Positions 47,565 through 58,670 of a stretch of 64,000 nt of DNA are shown here, in pieces (position 1 is the first letter of the stretch; each line of letters starts with the position of its first letter). The stretch comes from Heliopora coerulea (lineage: Eukaryota > Cnidaria > Anthozoa > Scleralcyonacea > Helioporidae), in NCBI GenBank assembly GCA_030142905.1, contig JASJOG010000178.1:434001-498000 (forward strand). Direction: 5' to 3'. Both the position numbers and the translations under genes were made by a program. Under the pieces are notes generated by a model. The model saw only the letters and a program-made list of their open reading frames with translations, did not search any database and was not told where the DNA came from.

Positions 47565-49851
47565 AAATATGAAAAGTGAGATAATTGTTGCATTAACAAC
47601 CAACCATTACAAACTAATCACCGGGTTACAAACACGCTGCGTAATGTTTTCTGGTCTGAATGTAATCGTCTGAGCAAGATGGCCAACTTCAGAACGTTAC
47701 TGACAATAGTGATGCTTGTATCTACTCTCTAAATTCAAAACTTCATACTCGTTTCTTTCACCACTATACCGCAGGCGTAGAGTAAGTTCTGTACATGATG
47801 ACACTACGGGTAGTTGCATCAGTGGTAGTTACATGAACATTTAAAAACGAAGTATTTGAGCCCAAACGTAAGGTCAATTGCTTTGACCGTCCACCAACTT
47901 TGGTGAATTTTCGATATGGAAAAAGGTCGTATGAGATAGCTTTAGAGATATTATAACCTCGGAAATATGTTCACTCTACAGGGGTATCAATATTGGATAA
48001 AAGTCCACACGACAGATGCATCCACCTAAGAAAAAGCATCGTGCACCTTACGGAGTGGTCTGACATTGTTTTAGACAGATGGATATTTCAATTGCAGGTG
48101 AGCGCCCGCAAACCGGGGAGTACATTTCCGGGTTGTAATCAGGCAGTGGTGCTTCCGCCCCCGTGTCGAACGGCTGTCTTCCCCAATCACAATGTCCCTT
48201 GTCCGACAAAGGGAGGTAATTCTATTTAATAACATACTGTGAGTACAAGTCCTGAAGATTAGTCCGTACGGAAGGTCGGCTGCTGGAGATCTGCGAGACA
48301 AACAAACAAATGAACAGGGATTTCTATCTTCTGATTCCAGTATACCCTTGACGAAACAAGACAAAGCCCAGTTAGTTAAGATCGTCTAGCGTGTTCCGAG
48401 ATCCTAGAAATAAAACTCGCCAAACTTTGAAATTGATTACCTGATTAATTCCTTACTTCAGAAAAAACAAAAGTAAAACGTGTGAAAATTTTCGGGGATT
48501 TTTTAAAATTGCTTGGTGCGAAACTTCGGATCGACTCTGCACGTACATTCATTGAGAAACTGCGTGTATACGTAATTACCTTTCCTGAGGAAGTGATCTT
48601 GGGACAACGTCCTGCAAATAAAAACACATGAAGTACAGGAATAAACGAAATGCGGACATAAAACTCCCCCAGCGTGTAAGTTTTTCGCTATAGTAAGCAA
48701 AGAAAGAAATTTTCGGGGTGTTTTGGGTTACTGTTATCTCTGACTTGATCTAAAACATTTTTCACCTTTAAACTTTTCCGAAATCTAGACTCTCGAACTA
48801 TAGTAGTTTTTTGGACACCAATTATATGTTTTCGTGCATTATATTTTTGCGCATTAACTCACCAACAGTCTCCCATTTCTGTTTAAATACTCATCAAAAA
48901 TCTTATTTCAATGATGAGGAAACAGGAAAGTCATTGACTACATAACTCTACCGTAAGCCGGTGGAGGATTTGTGGACTTTTTACAAATCCTCTCGAAGCT
49001 CGACATATTAACAGGGATAAAACGCGAGCCTCTGACAGTTATAACTGCGTGCGTTATAACTTCGCGCGCACAGGCCATTTTACTGGACGTATCCATACAA
49101 GCTGTTGCATTTAAGGTCTAAATTTTTCCCACTTTGCGCAACGCAAAACTGAGGGAACCGTGGTATTACAATAAAACAAGTCAGCGTTTTGCATTTTTTC
49201 GACGTCAAAATACTCTTCACTAGACGTCGAAATTGTGTAAGAGTATCTACGTTGCAATTTCATGTAAACATCGCATCGCGCATCCGTGCTATGGACTTTA
49301 AGCGCTACTTCATCCTGTCAAAAAGCATATCAATATGTATGTTTTATGAACGTAGTGCTGTGATTACCGGAACTTGTCTGTGGCACTGTACAATGCTCTG
49401 GCAGATGACCACGCCTATCACACTTCCAACTAAAAGAAAAACAAAGCAACAAAATTGAACTTAAATTGACAAGGTCGTTGTAATTACGTTCAAAAATGTT
49501 GGCTATCTGAATAGTATAAACAAGCTTGCATGGGTATCAGTTTTGGATTTCTTTATGTTATATGTTTACCATTTATAAGTAGTGAATTTTTTGGTGTCTT
49601 GGTCTCCAGGTTGCAACATTTCCTTGGAAGGGCAACTTTTCAGAGGTGTTCTGAAATTTGCAAAGACAAATAGCAATGAACTTGTTTCTGGAAAGAGATC
49701 CAAACATTTCACTTGAAGCAAATTAAAGTACACTTTCACCAACAGAACGTCAGCTAAGTCTAATACACAACTGTTTGCCACTCTGGTCCCAAACTCTATC
49801 CCCTAAGCTACAAGACAATTCTTCTCCCAACCTTGGATTTTAAATTCAATA
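47565..49851. other. Intergenic DNA, no firm gene
   Basis: A plus-strand exon-like frame at 47988-48106 (acceptor ctctacag, donor GTGAGC) reads SPHDRCIHLRKSIVHL and IVLDRWIFQLQ but has no partner exon. A C/G-richer stretch at 48107-48220 is open on both strands. On the minus strand 48615-48588 is bordered by tatttgcag and gtaatt but is too short to judge. The stretch 49560-49840 may be the 3' UTR of the next gene. Confidence 0.35.
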
Positions 49852-52305
49852 TTAAACAAATTGAGTTACAAACCAGTTTCTAACCAACAACTTTTGCCTC
49901 TCCCATCTGAAAATACCCACAACTTAATTTTGGCTCCTTCCTGGTCAAATATGTAATTACTTTCATGTTAGACCTGGAATCAGCAGAATCTAGAAGACAT
50001 CTATTGTACTTAATTTCAAAAAACAAATAATGTTTTAGGCAAAATATGAACAGCAAAGAAATTAAAATTTTTTTCTGTAACCATCTCAAAATACCTAGCT
50101 AGAGGCTTCTCTGAAGGCTTTGCCTTTTCTGATCTTGTATTGGATAAACCAAAGAAATCCAGACTTTCATCCTCTGAATTTTCACTGCTATCCTCATTTG
50201 CAAAATTTGGAACTTGGTCTTCTTCATCTGCAATTAAGGAAAAGGCACATGTCACATAAAAGCACAACATTCACCCTAAATTACAATCATTGGTTAAATG
50301 AGTAAATGTCTGGTAATTTCAAGTTAACCTTTTGCACATTAATTGAACACATTTCTGATGTTCAACTTCATAAGTATTTGGAATTTTAATAATGATTGAC
50401 AGGAGCATCTGTTATGCATGCTAGCCATATTGAATATGAAAGTCTAGACTTAGTTTTTTGGCATGAATAGTATGAGATTATTTAATTCACATAAAATCTT
50501 AGAGATGATTTATATTACATAAAAACAACAATCTGCAATGTGAGAAATGAATATTATGTCTAAGAAAGAGTAAAACTCTGATAGTGAAAACAGGAACATA
50601 TTTTAACAACCAGACACTGTTAGGAATCTCAAGTGCTCTAAAAACCTTTTTGTAAACAGTCTGGCAAAGGAAGTGGTTCATCTAGGCCATCAAAGCTCAC
50701 AGATGGTGTTTCATATTCCTCATCCACAGGTTTCTTGTCTTGTTTGCCTCTTTGTATTCCCTTTCTTTTCTTTCTTTTTCTTGTAGTCTCCCCACTTATT
50801 TCATTTTTGATTCCTTCAAGCCAATAATATTTAACAAACAGCATGTATGGTAAAGTATGTATAGGGGCTACGACAATGTTATTGATAGGATATAAAAACT
50901 ACAATTATATCTGATATTGTAATGTATATTGTCCTACACTTCTATTTCATTAATAATCCATTAGGAAAATTCAAAAACAAAAAATTTACATTAATAATAA
51001 TTTCAGCATTACTCACAAAATTTATGCCAATTATAAATTGCAACATCTGAACATTGAGATATGCCTCCTAATACACAACTGCCTCTCATTTTGTTAATAG
51101 TACCAACAGCTATATTAATTATAATTAGTACTATTACATCTATACCCAATGCAACTGATGTATCTGTTTCCTTTATGACATCCATACATATAAATTACAC
51201 CTGAACTCTATTAATATTATAATAAAGATTGCTTACTGAATGAGACTAGTTTCTCTCAAGAACTTGCAAGATAGTTTCTATTTTAAACTTGCAAACTCTT
51301 ACAGATTAGAGATAATGTACTCATTTCTACCTATATAAAGCTTTCAGTATATCAAGGAACTCATCAAGTGCACAGTCACCTTTCCTTTTGTAATTTTCAA
51401 CTAATGATGCTTTTGTGATAAGATTTCCATAAACAGCTCCCAAGTTATTGCCTGGAATAAAATAAAATAAAATTCCAACTTGTGAGTAAATAGTCTAAAT
51501 TTATCAAATTTAGACTTCACATTAATATGATTGTTACCCTGTTAATATAACATAGACTCAATAATATTTTGTAGTTTTTAGAACAGTTAATCTTGGGTAG
51601 TATACTTTCATGCCATTCTCTCTGTAATTACTATTGTTCATTGAATAATTTACCATGTTCTTGTGAAGCTTCATCAAGTTCTGCTTGGCTAACATCACCT
51701 ACAGCAACTTTGTATGCCTAAAAACATGCACATTATGAAACATCAACTGTTGTCTGGTGCAGAATGCCATGATATAGTAATGAATGATAGGATCTAAAAG
51801 AGTCATTAAATTTGAATGCAAGTGTTCATAAATTGCAGGAGAATCCTAATTTCCACTTAGCTGCAAACATGAAATCCTTATGTTACTATATTATATTTAA
51901 ATTAAATTATTTTAATTCATTTTCATTTGATATTATCTTGGTGTTCTGAGTGCACATCAAGTGTGCAACAGTATGTCATGAAAGTGCAACAAAATGCAAG
52001 AACTGAATTATTCAACTGTGATGTAGCAAGATGTAAATGAGACGTATAAAATGTAACTATAATGTAACAAGATTCAATTTGGATGTAGCAATGTCTTGCA
52101 AAATCCTGCTTCTAAACAGTCTTTCCAAGAATTCGAAAAAAACTCTACTAAAGTGCAAGTCTTACACAAAAAAAGTAAAAAAAAACAACTTAGAATTACC
52201 TGTAGATTTCCTAGAACTTTCGATAACTTGAACTCCTTAGCATCTGTCAAATGTACCAAAACCAAGTTTACACACGAGATAAAAGTTCTCAAATGAAACG
52301 AACTC
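49852..52305 (-). CDS. Putative charged nuclear-type protein, 5' end unresolved
   Basis: Not recognised. Exons in transcript order: 52305-52200, 51717-51654, 51451-51331, about 50779-50646, 50227-50095, 49906-49852 (TAA at 49854-49852). Phases agree across all of them. The N-terminal part is helical (DAKEFKLSKVLGNLQ, AYKVAVGDVSQAELDEASQE, YGNLITKASLVENYKRKGD). Then comes a basic run RKRKKRKGIQRGKQDKK resembling a nuclear localisation signal, then the acidic stretch NEDSSENSEDESLDFF and a short tail. The upstream limit of the exon at 50779 and the true start are uncertain; an ATG at 52334 is possible. The gene body is almost free of CpG, as expected for a broadly expressed, methylated invertebrate gene. 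It is divergent from TYMP copy 1. Confidence 0.55.
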
Positions 52306-53123
52306 CTTGAAAAACCAACAACAATGCAATACAAAAGAATACCAAAGAAGTTATAAATGAAGCCTTTCGTTCAAAACTTACAAATATAGGCTGGGGTTTT
52401 ATTATTAATTCCTGAATTCATAACATTGGTAGAAAACAACACTGGTGCAAGGATCTACGTCGCATGCGCGTATCTCGTCCCCAGGGACTACTTAACGATA
52501 CGGGTGGCGCGGCTACGCTTTTGTTTGACCTTTTGGTGGTTTGTCACAAATTTTTATTAACCACGCCGAAAAAAAGTAAGCTAAGACAATGTTAATTGCG
52601 ACATTGTTAAAGATTGAAAACTTTTAACCCTCCACAAATCTTCAAGAGGTTGTAACTCGATCAGGCATTAAGATTTTTTTTCTCTGCATTTTCTATTCAT
52701 TACGATGTTCATTCATATTTTGGGCTTCTCTCAATGTTTCTCGTAGTTTATCTACGAAAGAATTAAACTAAATGAAAGTAAGATGGAGAAAAGTAAAAAT
52801 TAAACAATGATTCAGGTGAATTATTCTGCGCAATTCTAAACATACTCCAAGCAACCGCCGTTAAAATACACACGCCCCAAAACCACGCCTTCTCTAAACA
52901 TTTGTCGGCGTGTACGTGTATAATATGATACCTGATCCAACTTGTATCGTTGTACTTCGGCTTTGAAATGCGATTTACTACCATAGCTAGTTGGAAGTAT
53001 TTTCGCAGAGTTTGTTGGATAAGTTGGCAAATGAGAGTTGCCTTTCATTGAGTAGAATTTTGCATACCATCGAAGTATTGAATTAAACACTACCCGTGTT
53101 GTGAAGAAAAGAAACGCGTAAAC
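52306..53123. promoter_or_regulatory. CpG-containing divergent promoter interval
   Basis: CpGs reappear abruptly at 52455-52520 (atgcgcgtatctcg, ggcgcggctacg) and continue through TYMP exon 1, between two CpG-poor gene bodies on opposite strands. This marks an unmethylated shared promoter region about 0.8 kb long. No TATA box stood out. Confidence 0.5.
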
Positions 53124-55924
53124 ATGAACTTCAATATTCCCGGCATCATTGAACGGAAACGTGAAGGAGAAGAACTTAGCCAACACGAAACGAATTTTCT
53201 TGTCAAAGCTATCGCTGATAAGGAGATTCACGCTGCCCAGCTTGGAGCCGTTCTCATGGCTATTTACTTAAAGGGGATGAACACCAAAGAAACCGTGAAC
53301 TTAACCAGAGCTATGGTTAAACATGGTGAAAGTTTAAAATGGCCAGAAGCTTGGAAACATCTTGTCGTAGATAAACACAGTACTGGAGGAGTGGGCGATA
53401 AAGTGAGTTTGCCTTTAGCTCCAGTACTAGCAGCACTTGGATTAAAAGTACCAATGATTTCTGGAAGAGGACTTGGATTTACAGGTTAGTCAACTTTATT
53501 CCAGCATAGTGAACGGTGATTGTAAACCTTCGAGAAGCTGTGGTCAGCGTGTTTGTGGTGTAGCAATAAAGGAGAGGGGCATACATGGCACAAGCTCAAC
53601 CAGAGATGGACCTAGAATTTTCACAGGGGGGACTTGAATGTGTTAGTAAAGTGATCCTCAAAGTTGACCTTGGAGCATGCCTCCCCGGGATATTTTGATA
53701 ACGTAAAATTTCTTGACGGACATTGTCATTTTACTGGTGATAAAAAAATAAGAGCACACTCTGAGAAAGAGGTCTGAAATGATTTCATTTCTCGTCATTT
53801 TGCCACGAAATTTACTGTTCAGATATAAAATTTCATTTTGGCCCCATGTGCCATGCCAATTACCCACACCTTAGTCATCAGGGATCTTGAGCTTCCCCAA
53901 GCCACCCCCTGGATGCACAACTGTCCTCCTTCACTCAAACATATGACAGACTTCAGCTTATATTGGAGTATGTACACTTGGTATAACTCTACCATCCATA
54001 CTGTCTTTTAATGGAAAGTAACATTGGCTAGAATGAATTTTAGATACCTGATAGCTATCTACAAACTGTCCAAGAATAGCATTGATTCTTGCCCAGCCTT
54101 GCTGGTAAACATTACCTTGAGAAGCAAACAAGAAACCATAAATAGCTTGTTAAACAAAGATGTCACCTGTTAAGACTGTTTGAAGTTAGCTAAGATTTTT
54201 GCCTCTCCTCAGAAATAATGGAATTTGGAATTCAATAATTATTTGTGTCTTTCCCTGTTATCGCTTAATTAAGTTACCTTTTTGAAAATTTTTAACTTGC
54301 TCTTGTTCTCAAAGGTGGCACATTGGATAAACTTGAATCCATTCAAGGTTTTAATGTGAATTTAACTAGCTCAGAGATTCTTGAAGCTGTTGAAAATGTT
54401 GGTTGTTGCATTGTTGGTCAGACTAAGAAAATTGTTCCTGCTGACAAAGAGATGTATGCCACCAGAGATGTAACAGCCACTCTTGGATCTATCCCACTTA
54501 TTGTTAGTTCCATTATCTCCAAGAAAGCAGCAGGTAGATATTGTTATGATACACAGAATTATGTAATTAAACAGAATTTTCCATGATTCCTTTTATAAAA
54601 CTAAGTTAGGTTGAAATTTAAGTACAGTTAAAAACAACAAAACATCTTTCAGTTGTGCCACTGTCACTGACATTTTATATCTATTACCCTCATGAAACTG
54701 TTTTGAAGATCTCCTGGCTATAATAAACTTCTGTTTGAGAATGACAACATGTGACTATTTGGGGGATATTAATACACACTGCTCCAGTCATGGGCTAGTG
54801 GAGTTAAGCTTTTCATGTTTTCTATATTTTTAGAAAGTCTTACTGCTCTCATCCTTGATGTGAAATGTGGCTGTGGTTCCTTTATGAAAACTGAAAATGA
54901 GGCACGTATGCTTGCACAGTGGCTTGTAGATACATCAAACAACCTTGGTATTAAAACTACAGCAGTTTTGACAAAAATGGATCACCCAATAGGCATGACT
55001 ATCGGCAATTCAGTAGAAGTAATTGAGTCAATTAAATGCCTACAAGGTAATGGTCCAAAAGATTTGGAAGAACTGGTGTGTATCCAAGGTAATGTTAAAT
55101 CCAATTACTTGTAATCTGTAGTACAGTATTATGGTCAATAGGATCATGCAAATTTTGAGGATCACACTACCAGATAATCGAAGTGCAATCTCTAGTTAAT
55201 GAAAAAATCAGTAGCATGGGTTCATTTGGAATTTTTAGAGTGTACTTAGTCTGATTATATTACTGTAATCATTTACCATTGCTATAGCTTAGTTTTAAAT
55301 GCCATAAAGGCACACCAGTTAAAGATTTGCTGTAGTTTATCAGGTTTACTAGGTAATTTCTTGGACCAATGACAATGAAATTCCTAAATCGTTTATTCTA
55401 TAACAGGTGGGCATCTCTTAGCCTCACTTAACAAGGCACCCACTCCACAAGAAGGCTACAAAATGGTGAAAAAATCTTTAACAGATGGTTCAGGCTTGAA
55501 AAAGTTTGAAGAGATGCTGATGGCCCAGAATGTTTCTCCAGATTTGGCCAAGACATTGTGTCATGAGCGGTCTAATTTGTATCAGATACTACCAATTGCA
55601 GAGAGGAAAACTAAGTTAACTGCTGGACACAGTGGTATTGTATCATCGCTGAACGCCCTTGCACTGGCAAATCTCTTGACAGAACTTGGTGCTGGCCGAC
55701 TTAAACCAACTGACAAAGTTGATCATGGTGTTGGTCTGGTTCTGGAGGTTCAAGTGGGGGATTTCGTTAAAAAGAATGAAAACTGGGGCACGCTTTATCA
55801 CTCGAGACCTCTAACGGATCAACAAGTAGCCGTTTTAAAAAATGCAGCATCAATTGAACCTGGAAATGTTGAGAGCAAAAGGCCATTGGGGTCACGATTA
55901 ATTGATGTAATCCGTCCTAATTAA
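53124..55924 (+). CDS. TYMP-like: Thymidine phosphorylase, copy 1 (complete, 4 exons)
   Basis: Reversible phosphorolysis of thymidine to thymine and deoxyribose-1-phosphate; pyrimidine salvage, cytosolic dimer. Exons 53124-53484, 54315-54533, 54834-55088, 55407-55924 give 450 residues, close to E. coli DeoA (440) and human TYMP (482). Signature [10 protein letters not shown] (phosphate site), [28 protein letters not shown], the ISKK segment with the Ser/Lys pair, LDVKCGCGSFMK, TAGHSGIVSSLNALAL. The start ATG has A at -3 and opens directly into the family N-terminus. The His of GLGHTGGT is replaced by Phe (TTT, 53478-53480), next to the exon 1 border. Exon 2 has no CpG, unlike copy 2. Confidence 0.95.
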
Positions 55925-58670
55925 GCATGTGTTGGAAAATATTTTGAGGAAATTTTGAATTTCAATTTTGTGAACAATTGTATATGGTTAATACGACATA
56001 CTTTAGGACTTTAATACCGAGAATTGTGAATTTGCACATTTATTTGGACAGGGCTGCCGACCTAAAAATGGGGGACCACGTGCCTTAACTGAATCGATAT
56101 CATTTACTTTATGTCGATGACGTGTCAACAGTTTATCCTTGTAATCACTCTGCCAGGACCTTTGCGAAGAAAACCGATGAACGGGGGTGTCAAGCAAAGA
56201 TTTATCTGCTTTTCCAAATTATTTGTTATTTACCTGAAAGTATTTCTTATTTATCAGGGTACAACTAGAGAGGGATTGGGGGGTGCCCTGTAATTGACAG
56301 TTTTTTTTCTCCTTCATTCACCAAAGCCACGTTGATCTACTGCACTCGAATTATCAAAATCGCCTCGATGGTGCCTTGATACCTCCCTCCATCCCCCACC
56401 CTTCAAAATTCGTAGGTTCACCCCATGGGATCATAAGGTTTCTGTTTGTGAAATGTCTGAAACTGGAAACTGCTGTGGAGCGGTCTTCGAATGACATTCT
56501 CGGGTTCCAACAACGAAAAGGTCTTTTGTCTCTTGAAACACTTAATGACTTCTCCTTCCGCTGACGGCATTTAGTTGCCAAAGCTGTTGTTTTGTGGTTT
56601 AGATCAGCCAGTAATTTACCTGAATTTCATCAGGGCGCCATCCCTTAAACTCCAAGCGATTCCATGATCATCATGGGGCAAACGGAGATTCAAGGTTAGA
56701 AATGTACTATGCGATATCCAGTTGGAACGACGTGCACATCGTTAGTTGAAATCAATAACACGACATAAGGTCAGGTCAACATTTTTGATCCAAGATCGAG
56801 GCCCATATTGAACTGTTTGCTATTCAATAGTTCTGTGAACAGAAATCCCTGATTTAAGAAGTTAGTATATGACCTCCAGATCAAAAGGTATCGATATCAT
56901 TTTGAATTGACGAAGAAGAATAAGGTCAGCGTTTTGATCCTGTTTAGTGACTCGTGTTTTGGGTGACTCCTCTTCAGTGACACAGCCATGGCATTAACCC
57001 CTTTCCGGCCCGTGCCCGCCTTTTTAGTTTCACTCTGGTTAACGCCAGACGAGTTTACTCGTCAAGGGAGTCATCTCGGACAGGAACGGTTTAAATCCAC
57101 TTTAGGAGCTAGAAAAGAGCGTTAAACTGGCTCATATCTTGCCTAAAAGACATGATTCGACGCAGTAGGTTTTAAAGAGGAAATACTCGATTAGTGCGTT
57201 GTATTTAATTATCTGACACTAAGTAAAAGTTCGTTTATCAAATCTATTTAAAATTCTTTGTCTCCGGATCAGAGTATCATATTTGAGCTCACATATATAT
57301 GCCCCATACCGCACTGAAATCATTGAGTGCGTCTCAGGTGCCCTTGAAGTTGACAAGGCCGTAAATATGAATATGAGTACCGCCAGAAATTCTCAAAAAC
57401 ACACTGTAAACAATTAGTTCGGCTTTGGCAGTGAATTGCAGGCCCGTATCTGAGGGGACCATGACCGTCCTAAAATTTGCTAGAGAACCATATACGTTTG
57501 TGAAAGTTGATCGTCCAGGTTAGCGTAGCCTTGAGAAAGACTCTTAGTGTTGGTGGAAGTGACGGTCATCTTCAGAGTCTAGTGTCTACGTCCTGTCGGA
57601 ATGAGACCAAGATCCTTGCAGAGGTGGTTGAATCGGACTTGTTCACTTGACTGTGAAGATGACCGCCGCTGAGCTTGTCGAAACGTAAGTCCCTTCCACC
57701 AACACCAACAGTCTTCCTGAATGCTACACCAACCTGGACGATCAACTTTCACAGACATCTAACGATACTCCCATGTTCAAACCATTTACTTTAAAATAAT
57801 ATATGTGACGGGAGAAGATTGAAGGAATCAGAAACATACATGGTTAATTTGTATTTTAGATCTTTTTAATTTTTCCATTCTAATTAAGTTGGTCCATGTA
57901 ATGTTCAACTGCATCTTCTCCATTCAAGAAATAAAGGGAGGTTAGTGATGAATAAAAACTCAGGGAATCAAAACTGCTGACTGATGTGTCGTGATATGTG
58001 TTCAAAAAGCATAAATAAAATTGGATTTTTGGATAGTTCAGTGTTTTGAAGTTCATCGAGAAGCCCAAACTAATTAAAACGACAGCTCGCCAGACCTCTC
58101 ACAGAAATATCAACCGCACATCAATAAAGCTGCGATTTCAGAATCCCTTCCATTGAGCCCTCGGTTAAAAAAAATAATTCGCCAGACAAGCCTTGGAACA
58201 CATGACAGCAGCCGAATGTTTTCACTAGCTTCTTGACCCTGGACAATAGCCAATTAGAGCGTATCTTCTTATGTTTCATAAATCCATGTAAATCTTGCTA
58301 ACTTGCAATTCTAGTGAAAGTGAAACTAAAAGTTCACAGGAAGAGAGAACCAGAATGAAGGACATGTCTTCAAAATATTGACATTTGGTCCCGGAGAGTG
58401 TGCTTTTTTGTTCAAGGTCCATCAGTTCGGAGTTCAGGTTTTAAGCGTCGCTCCACGCTATATTGGAGTGAACCAGATTTCAGGAGAAAAGGATCCTAGT
58501 CTTGACAGACGATTAATCGAACTTACAATTAGCATATCAACCAATCAGAAGGTACTTCTTATAATTGCAACATACTTATACTTCCGTGATTGACCAAGAT
58601 TCGCTAAACGGGCATTGGCTGTGTTTTGACCAGGATAGTGCAAGTAGAAAAGCTGAAAAACTCAAAAATC
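55925..58670. other. Intergenic DNA between the TYMP copies
   Basis: No gene seen. It contains the foldback at 57480-57790. A short element at 57030-57075 (aacgccagacgagtttactcg) is repeated inverted near 59330-59375 inside TYMP copy 2 intron 1. The start of copy 2 lies at 58671 with no clear TATA. Confidence 0.5.
57480..57790. mobile_element. Hammerhead-like foldback element, copy 3
   Basis: Left arm tgaaagttgatcgtccaggt mirrors right arm acctggacgatcaactttca. Inner part tggaagtgacggtcatcttc faces gaagatgaccgccgctgag, leading to TGAAGATGACC..GTCGAAACGT at about 57652-57686. The right end ttcaaaccatttacttt is the complement of the aagtaaatggtttgaa at the left end of the 16.6-kb copy, so it marks the element edge. 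Confidence 0.75.

Noticed and set aside
47988..48106. Plus-strand frame ending LDRWIFQLQ, vaguely like a HORMA-domain strand
   Set aside because: The resemblance is a few residues, the rest of the domain is absent, and no partner exon was found.
48107..48220. C/G-richer stretch considered as a U-snRNA or 5S gene
   Set aside because: It lacks the conserved segments of U1, U2, U4 or 5S.
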